Shown here one piece after another: positions 58,128 to 64,000 of a stretch of 64,000 bases of DNA (position 1 is the first letter of the stretch; the number at the start of each line of letters is the position of its first letter). The notes beneath the pieces are model-generated. The model saw only the letters and a program-made list of their open reading frames with translations, searched no databases and had not been told where the DNA came from. This stretch comes from Cucumis sativus (lineage: Eukaryota > Streptophyta > Magnoliopsida > Cucurbitales > Cucurbitaceae): the NCBI RefSeq assembly GCF_000004075.3, contig NC_026655.2:24475489-24539488 (forward strand), in the 5' to 3' direction. Both the position numbers and the translations under genes were made by a program.

Positions 58128-61100
58128 ATGGCGGAAATCGGTAACAAGGTGAAGCTCAATGCCGGTTGGCTTGCGGCGAGGTCAACGGAGGTCAACCTCA
58201 CTGGTACTCAGCTTACTACCACTCACCCTCCCTCGATCACCCCTTCTTCCCCTTGGATGGAGGCCTCAGTACCTGGAACGTAATTCTCTCTTCCCTCACC
58301 TTTTACTCTAATTTTCTTGTAATTTATTTTGAAATTGATTTCCCCACTCTCATGGCTGCTGTGGTTCTGAGTTGGATTCAAACAGAGACCATAGGCGTAG
58401 AATTGAAATATAATTAGGCCTTTTTTACTGCTGCCAATGTCTCGTAGGCTCCATTTAGACTAGGAGTTTAGACCCCAAATAGGAAAAAATGGGAACTTCT
58501 TATTTGTTTCCTAGAGATTTTCAGTTGTGAAGTTAATAGACTAGATTAGAAATTTTAATCCTGATTAATTTATGCTTGGCAGTGTATTGGGGACATTGGT
58601 AAAGAACAAAGTTGTTCCTGATCCGTTTTATGGATTAGCGAATGAAACGATAATTGATATTGCTGATTCTGGAAGAGAGTATTATACTTTTTGGTTCTTC
58701 ACAACTTTTCAATGTAAGCTGGTAAGTTATTCTTTTGAGGATTTTGCCTACACTTCTTCTTCAATGAACGGATTTTTTTAAGAAAAGAAATTATGGCTAC
58801 TGGAACTTGTGGTCTTTACAGTTAATATTGGTAAAAGTATTGGTCTTAGTAATTGCATTCGTATGTGTGGGTTGTGAAGGTTCTTAGCGATATGGATAAT
58901 TCTCATTCGTGCTTAAAATCAGTGCTTAGGGGCGTTTAGGACAATAAGTAAGTTATTATATTATTATAGTTGAGTTACAATAGATTGTGTTTGGAATATA
59001 GCTGTAGATTATTTTAGTTTGAGTTATAATAGTATGTGTTTGAGGTGTACACTATTTTAGTTTTGGGAAGGAAATAGAAAACACTTTAGCAAAGAATAAA
59101 ACAATGATAAATGTAAAATAGCATAGTAAAAACACTAGCAAGTAAGGGTTTTTGAAAGTGTTTGCTGTAGCTAATTGAGTAATTTTAAATAGTATTTACT
59201 ATAGCAAGAGGTGGTTATTATAGTCTTAGATAATCGTTGTCCGTTTGGGACAAGAAGTTGATTATTATAACAAATAGTAAATACTGTAGCAAATGAAGGT
59301 TTTGAAATATTGTTGATCGTAGTTAGTTAGGAACTACATAATAATATGGATTGTAGCAAGGATCTTATAATCTTAGATAGTTTTTGGCCCAAACATGAGT
59401 TGTTGAAAAATAATTACTTGAACATGCAACATAGGCTTTCCCCTGTCAGTTCTGCTTCTTGAATCAATTCTCCTTGTTTATTGCCTTCTGGGCTTATGCT
59501 CAACTAGCAGTCAGAATCTCAACACTTGGACCTGAATTTCCGTGCTATAAATTACTCTGCTGAAGTGTACATAAATGGTCACAAAAAGGTCCTGCCAAAA
59601 GGGATGTTTAGACGACATTCTCTTGATGTCTCTGAAGTTTTGCATACTGATGGCAAAAATTTACTAGCAGTTCTAGTTCACCCTCCGGATCATCCTGGCA
59701 GAATTCCAGACAAGGGAGGTCAGGGTGGTGATCATGAGGTATGTAATTTTTCCTTCTTCTAGGACTGATATTTTCTTTTTCTTTTTTTTCTGAAGGTGCA
59801 TCGAAGTCTTCTACACATATATAGGAGACATCCAAGGAATTTAGTCATTAAATGTTTTATTGCTGTCTCATGTTTTATATCTCAAATTAGATTGGAAAAG
59901 ATGTCGCCGCACAATATGTAGAGGGATGGGATTGGATGACTCCTATAAGGTGAGATTAAATGTAGAATTCTTGTTCCTTTATCTCTTCAATGATTATATT
60001 TTGCATGATTCCTACGTTTGCTGCTGCTTTTGGGCAATAATCAGACTATTTTCTTAAAAAATAAAACTTGTGAAACAATTCTGTGCATCATTCTATTTAC
60101 TAAATGCACAATCAACTATATTACTATTCTACAAAAATGTCTTAGATCTATCTACTGACAGGCAGAGTAATGTGGTTTTGAAATGAACCGAGTTTTCATA
60201 TCAAATTTGGCGAAAAATAAAAATAGATCCCTGTTAGAATATGGATATTGGCATTCAAGGATTCAAACCAAAGAAGCATTGACTTATCAAATTAAGTTTA
60301 GCATGTTCTTGGATTTAGGAGAGGCCATTGGACGAATAAATAGACGGTCGTTTAGAAAAATGATAAGCAAAAGGCTTTCCCTTAAATATTTAATCTTAGG
60401 TGCATGAATTTTCATCTAGAATCTTACTGTTTGGATTTTTGCATGGTGGGGTAGAGGAAAAAATGCATATACTCTTGTCCCGTGAGATTAGTTTAGGCGT
60501 GTATGCGGTTTAGACATCCACGAGTCATGAGTACAAAAAAAACTAGAATATGGTAAATATTTTTCTTATTGCAGTAAAGAGATGAAAGCATGAAAATGGC
60601 GTGCACAGGATGTAACAAAGTTATTTCTGTTTTAAACTTGGACCCAAAATTTCTGACTTTATTAGTGTCCAATGGCTTACTTACATTTATATATTGCTTG
60701 TATAGTTAATTCAGATTCATGTATCACTGATATTTTCATTTTGTTTACTTTTAAATACAATATCTGGCTGTACTTCAGACTGTAAATAAGTTTAAACTTA
60801 TATTGCATGAATACTCATTTACGGGTAGGACTACAATGGCTAATAATTGCCAAATTCTGTGTATATAATGCATTTTTGTATTTGTGTTACAGGGATCGAA
60901 ACACTGGCATATGGGATGAAGTGTCAATTTCTAGGACTGGGGTGAGTTTCATTTGCAGTACGTCTCTTATCCAATTTGTAAAAACATTGTTTTCCACAAC
61001 AATATTTTGGTTTTAATCTTATTTTAGTATGCTAACTTTCATACTTATTCCATTTTGGTCTTGAATTGTTCAAATATGTTCTTTTAGCCATGTTTTTTAG

Positions 61101-64000
61101 TTTTTCTATTCGAGTCCCTACACCGTCCACAAAAAAATTATTTCAACCCACACCATTAACATTAATCATTTAACAAAATTCTAAATTCATTTGAAAACCC
61201 AACTCGTTGCTAAGGCTTTTAATAGATGTGTAAACACTCAAGGTTATGTTGGTTTAATTCCTGTACTTCAACTTTTGATAAGTTTAATTTTGTGTCTAAT
61301 AGGTCTTAATGTTGATTGTTACTTTTATTTTTATATTTGCGTTACCAAATGCTTTAACTGCTTAAAATTAGCTCACTGTGGCATGCATCGTGAGTCAGTG
61401 CACATAAATGTTAAACCAATGGAGTTAACAATTGGGACATACTAGGCACAGAATAAAAATAATCTGATTTATTAGAAACTTAACTTTTTATAGTACAATG
61501 GTCAAATAGACACACGACCTATTAGATTTGTTCTATTCCATTTCTCCTGAGAATTTCACTGAATGCTCTTACCATTTGGTACAGCATTATGATTGGGTTG
61601 ACTTTTCATCTCGTTAATATGCTATTGTTGATCTTCTCTTCTATGAAAAATGTTCCTCACTGTTTCTAACGTTTGAATGTCTCATGGTGATGCTTACTTT
61701 TTCAAACAGCCAGTGAAGATTATTGATCCTCATTTGGTATCAACGTTTTTTGACGATTATAAGAGAGTTTACTTGCATGCTACAATAGAGATTCAAAACA
61801 GAAGCTCTTGGGTTTCAGACTGTTCTGTGAAAATTCAAGTGACAGCTGAACTAGAAGGCAATATTTGCTTGGTTGAGCATCTTCAGGCTCAGAAGGTGTC
61901 TGTTCCTACTGGATCAATCATACAGTATACTTTTCCTCAGGTTGGTGATTACAATTTACATCTTTCTTTGACAACTTTTTTAAATCTCTTTATCTGTCTT
62001 CAATATTTTTGTATAAATCGAGGTATCAGAGGTCTCATGTCATGATTTCATTTCCCCATTAATTCCTGAGAGGCTTCAAGTACTCCAAAGCTGGCTTTCA
62101 AAGACAGATCAATGAAGTTTTCAAGTTTTGCACCTTCTCTTGGTGGTGCTCAAACCATAGAAAAACTTCTTGAGTGATAGTGTTAGGTACTTAAGTAGCT
62201 ACTTCAAATTCAATAATGAACTCACCTTTTACTTGACATTCTTTTCCCTCTAGATATTTGCCAAGTCTGCGAGTAATGGAACTTGGAAATTCTAAATTTA
62301 CCTTAGGTTACTATGTTATTCTTTGAAGTCCAATGGTTAAACTACAAATAGTTCATTGAGATACAAGCTATTACACATAAGTAGGCTTAAAACTTTGGCT
62401 CATGTGATTTGGTGAATGACAGCTCTATTTCTACAAGCCCAACCTGTGGTGGCCAAATGGAATGGGAAAGCAATACTTGTATAACGTTGTTATATCGATT
62501 GACGTAGATGGATTTGGAGAGTCTGATTCCTGGAGTCATGATTTCGGTTTTCGTAAAATAGAGAGTGATATTGATCCTGCAACTGGTGGAAGGTACTGTT
62601 TATGCTAATTTCACGCCTATGTTTGATGAAGTTTCTTTTAGTTAGATTGTTTGTTCCTTCTCTGCAGGCTGTTCAAGGTCAATGGGCAGCGTATATTTAT
62701 TCGTGGTGGCAATTGGATATTATCTGATGGGTTGCTTCGGCTTTCAGAAAAACGTTATCATACGGACATAAAGTTTCATGCAGATATGAATTTTAACATG
62801 ATTCGCTGTTGGGGTGGTGGTTTGGCAGAGAGGCCAGAATTTTATCATTATTGTGACATCTATGGCTTGTTGGTAAGTTATGGCTCCTTTTCAATTCTGG
62901 ATAAGTGAGTTCTCTCTCTCTTTCATATCACATCAAGCTCCTTCATCATTTGTTTTCTTATATACTTAATTAATTTTTGGATTTACTTTGTAGTTTTTTT
63001 AAACTAAGATTGGAATACTAATGCTGATCACGACTGCGGAATAAATTATTGTAGGTGTGGCAAGAATTTTGGATCACTGGAGATGTTGATGGACGTGGTG
63101 ATCCGAAATCAAATCCTGATGGTCCTCTGGATCATGATCTTTTCTTGCTTTGTGCAAGAGACACGGTTAAGCTTTTGAGGAACCACCCCAGTCTTGCTCT
63201 TTGGGTTGGTGGAAATGAACAAGTTCCACCACCGGATATCAACGATGCTTTAAAAAGTGACTTGAAACTCCATCCCCATTTTCAACCAAGCGAAAATAAT
63301 CAGTTGATGAGTGTTTTGTCATTAACAGCGGAGGATCCGAGCGAATATCTAGATGGTACTCGCATTTACATACAAGGATCCATGTGGGATGGGTTTGCAA
63401 ATGGGAAGGGAGACTTCAGTGATGGTCCTTATGAGATCCAGTACCCTGAAAACTTTTTTAAGGATAATTTTTATAATTATGGATTCAATCCTGAGGTTGG
63501 TTCCGTAGGCATGCCTGTTGCCGCTACCATCCGAGCCACAATGCCTCCTGAAGGATGGCGGATTCCATTGTTTAAGAAACTACCCTCTGGATACATAGAA
63601 GAAGTACCAAACCCGATTTGGGATTACCATAAGTACATCCCCTATTCTAAACCATGTCATGTTCAGAGTCAGATTGAACTTTACGGTTCTCCAAAAGATC
63701 TTGACGACTTTTGTTTGAAGGTGAAAAGGAAGTTAGTAAATTAAAGTAGTGCCATGCGTTTTTTATACTGTTAAAATTATTTACTTACATTCAAAACTTA
63801 CAGGCTCAGCTTGCTAATTACATCCAATATCGAGCTCTAATCGAAGGTTGGAACAGCCGAATGTGGAAGAAGTACACTGGTTTTCTTATCTGGAAAACAC
63901 AAAATCCTTGGACTGGTCTAAGAGGTCAGTTTTATGACCATCTCCTCGACCAAACAGCAGGCTTCTTTGGATGTCGTTGTGCTGCGGAACCTATCCATGT
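58128..64000 (+). CDS. EBM: Mannosylglycoprotein endo-beta-mannosidase (GH2), 3' end outside the window
   Basis: Plant enzyme (vacuolar or secreted route) that cleaves the Man-beta-1,4-GlcNAc bond in N-glycans; family GH2. Exons 58128-58279, 58583-58721, 59511-59738, 59891-59949, 60893-60941, 61710-61940, 62423-62592, 62668-62872, 63055-63720 and 63804-64000 read through in one frame, about 698 residues of a protein usually near 945. N-terminal sandwich: [56 protein letters not shown]. Catalytic barrel: [52 protein letters not shown]. The two catalytic Glu residues are in WVGGNEQ (codon 63217) and, by family, NPEVGS (codon 63493). The match to Arabidopsis EBM is very close in every exon. It is cut at the right edge after RCAAEPIHV; nothing looks broken. 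Confidence 0.95.
58929..59394 (+). repeat. MITE-like insertion in intron 2 of the mannosidase gene
   Basis: Begins GGGGCGTTTAGGACAATAAG and ends TTTTTGGCCCAAAC, short imperfect inverted ends (GTTTAGGAC and GGCCCAAAC). A second copy of the beginning (CGTTTGGGACAAGAAGTTGATTATTATAAC) starts near 59241 in the same direction. So two related elements may lie head to tail. Interior words such as TACTGTAGCAAATG recur. No coding potential. Confidence 0.45.
61020..61510 (+). repeat. Dispersed repeat fragment in intron 5 of the mannosidase gene
   Basis: ATTCCATTTTGGTCTTGAATTG, TCCCTACACCGTCC and TTAATTTTGTGTCTAATAGGTC are words I know from a widespread plant non-coding repeat (of the type in which CTGTACTTTCAATTTTGTGT recurs). 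Related scraps occur near 39010-39250 and 19370-19560. Ends not determined. Confidence 0.3.

Noticed and set aside
1-64000. CRISPR array, operon, prophage or bacterial gene cluster
   Set aside because: No regularly spaced identical repeats and no prokaryotic genes; all genes are plant nuclear genes.

Overview
This window is nuclear DNA of a flowering plant, a eudicot. It is AT-rich, its genes carry GT-AG introns, and its proteins belong to plant families (RBOH, class I formin, IDD zinc fingers, PPR-DYW, AXR4, GH35 and GH2 plant enzymes). Several AT-rich dispersed repeats look to me like those of cucurbits such as cucumber or melon. That last step is from memory, so the genus is an inference. 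Nothing suggests an organelle, bacterium or virus.

Layout. 1-936 (minus): 5' part of a respiratory burst oxidase (NADPH oxidase) running off the left edge. 1-13 kb: a long AT-rich gap with microsatellites and repeat relics and no gene I can support. 13.4-16.7 kb (plus): class I formin, four exons. 17.1 kb: tRNA-Gly(CCC). 17.4-18.3 kb (minus): SRC2-like C2 protein. 20.3-25.2 kb (minus): INDETERMINATE-domain zinc-finger factor, four exons. 27.9-29.8 kb (minus): intronless PPR-DYW protein. 31.6-33.0 kb (plus): membrane-anchored methyltransferase-like protein. 34.3 and 39.4 kb (plus): two close NF-YB paralogues with the eIF6 gene (36.1-38.1 kb, plus) between them. 40.7-43.2 kb (plus): intronless GH35 beta-galactosidase. 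45.9-48.8 kb (minus): cyclin L with an RS-like tail and a leader intron. 52.5-55.1 kb (minus): AXR4. 55.6-56.5 kb: Ty3/gypsy reverse-transcriptase fossil. 58.1-64.0 kb (plus): endo-beta-mannosidase, ten exons, cut by the right edge.

The genes are ordinary neighbours with separate jobs (ROS signalling, actin, membrane stress, transcription, organelle RNA editing, ribosome biogenesis, cell wall, splicing-linked transcription, auxin-carrier trafficking, N-glycan breakdown). I see no operon-like or cluster logic. The exon joins given for multi-exon genes were read by hand and keep the reading frame; the complete ones sum to whole codons.

I did not find a new biological system. The points most worth a second look are the divergent NF-YB pair around eIF6, an intronless full-length beta-galactosidase whose TATA box sits too close to its first ATG, a Trp-to-Leu change in the third IDD zinc finger, a roughly 840-bp foldback element between cyclin L and AXR4, and tandem repeats inside the last formin intron.
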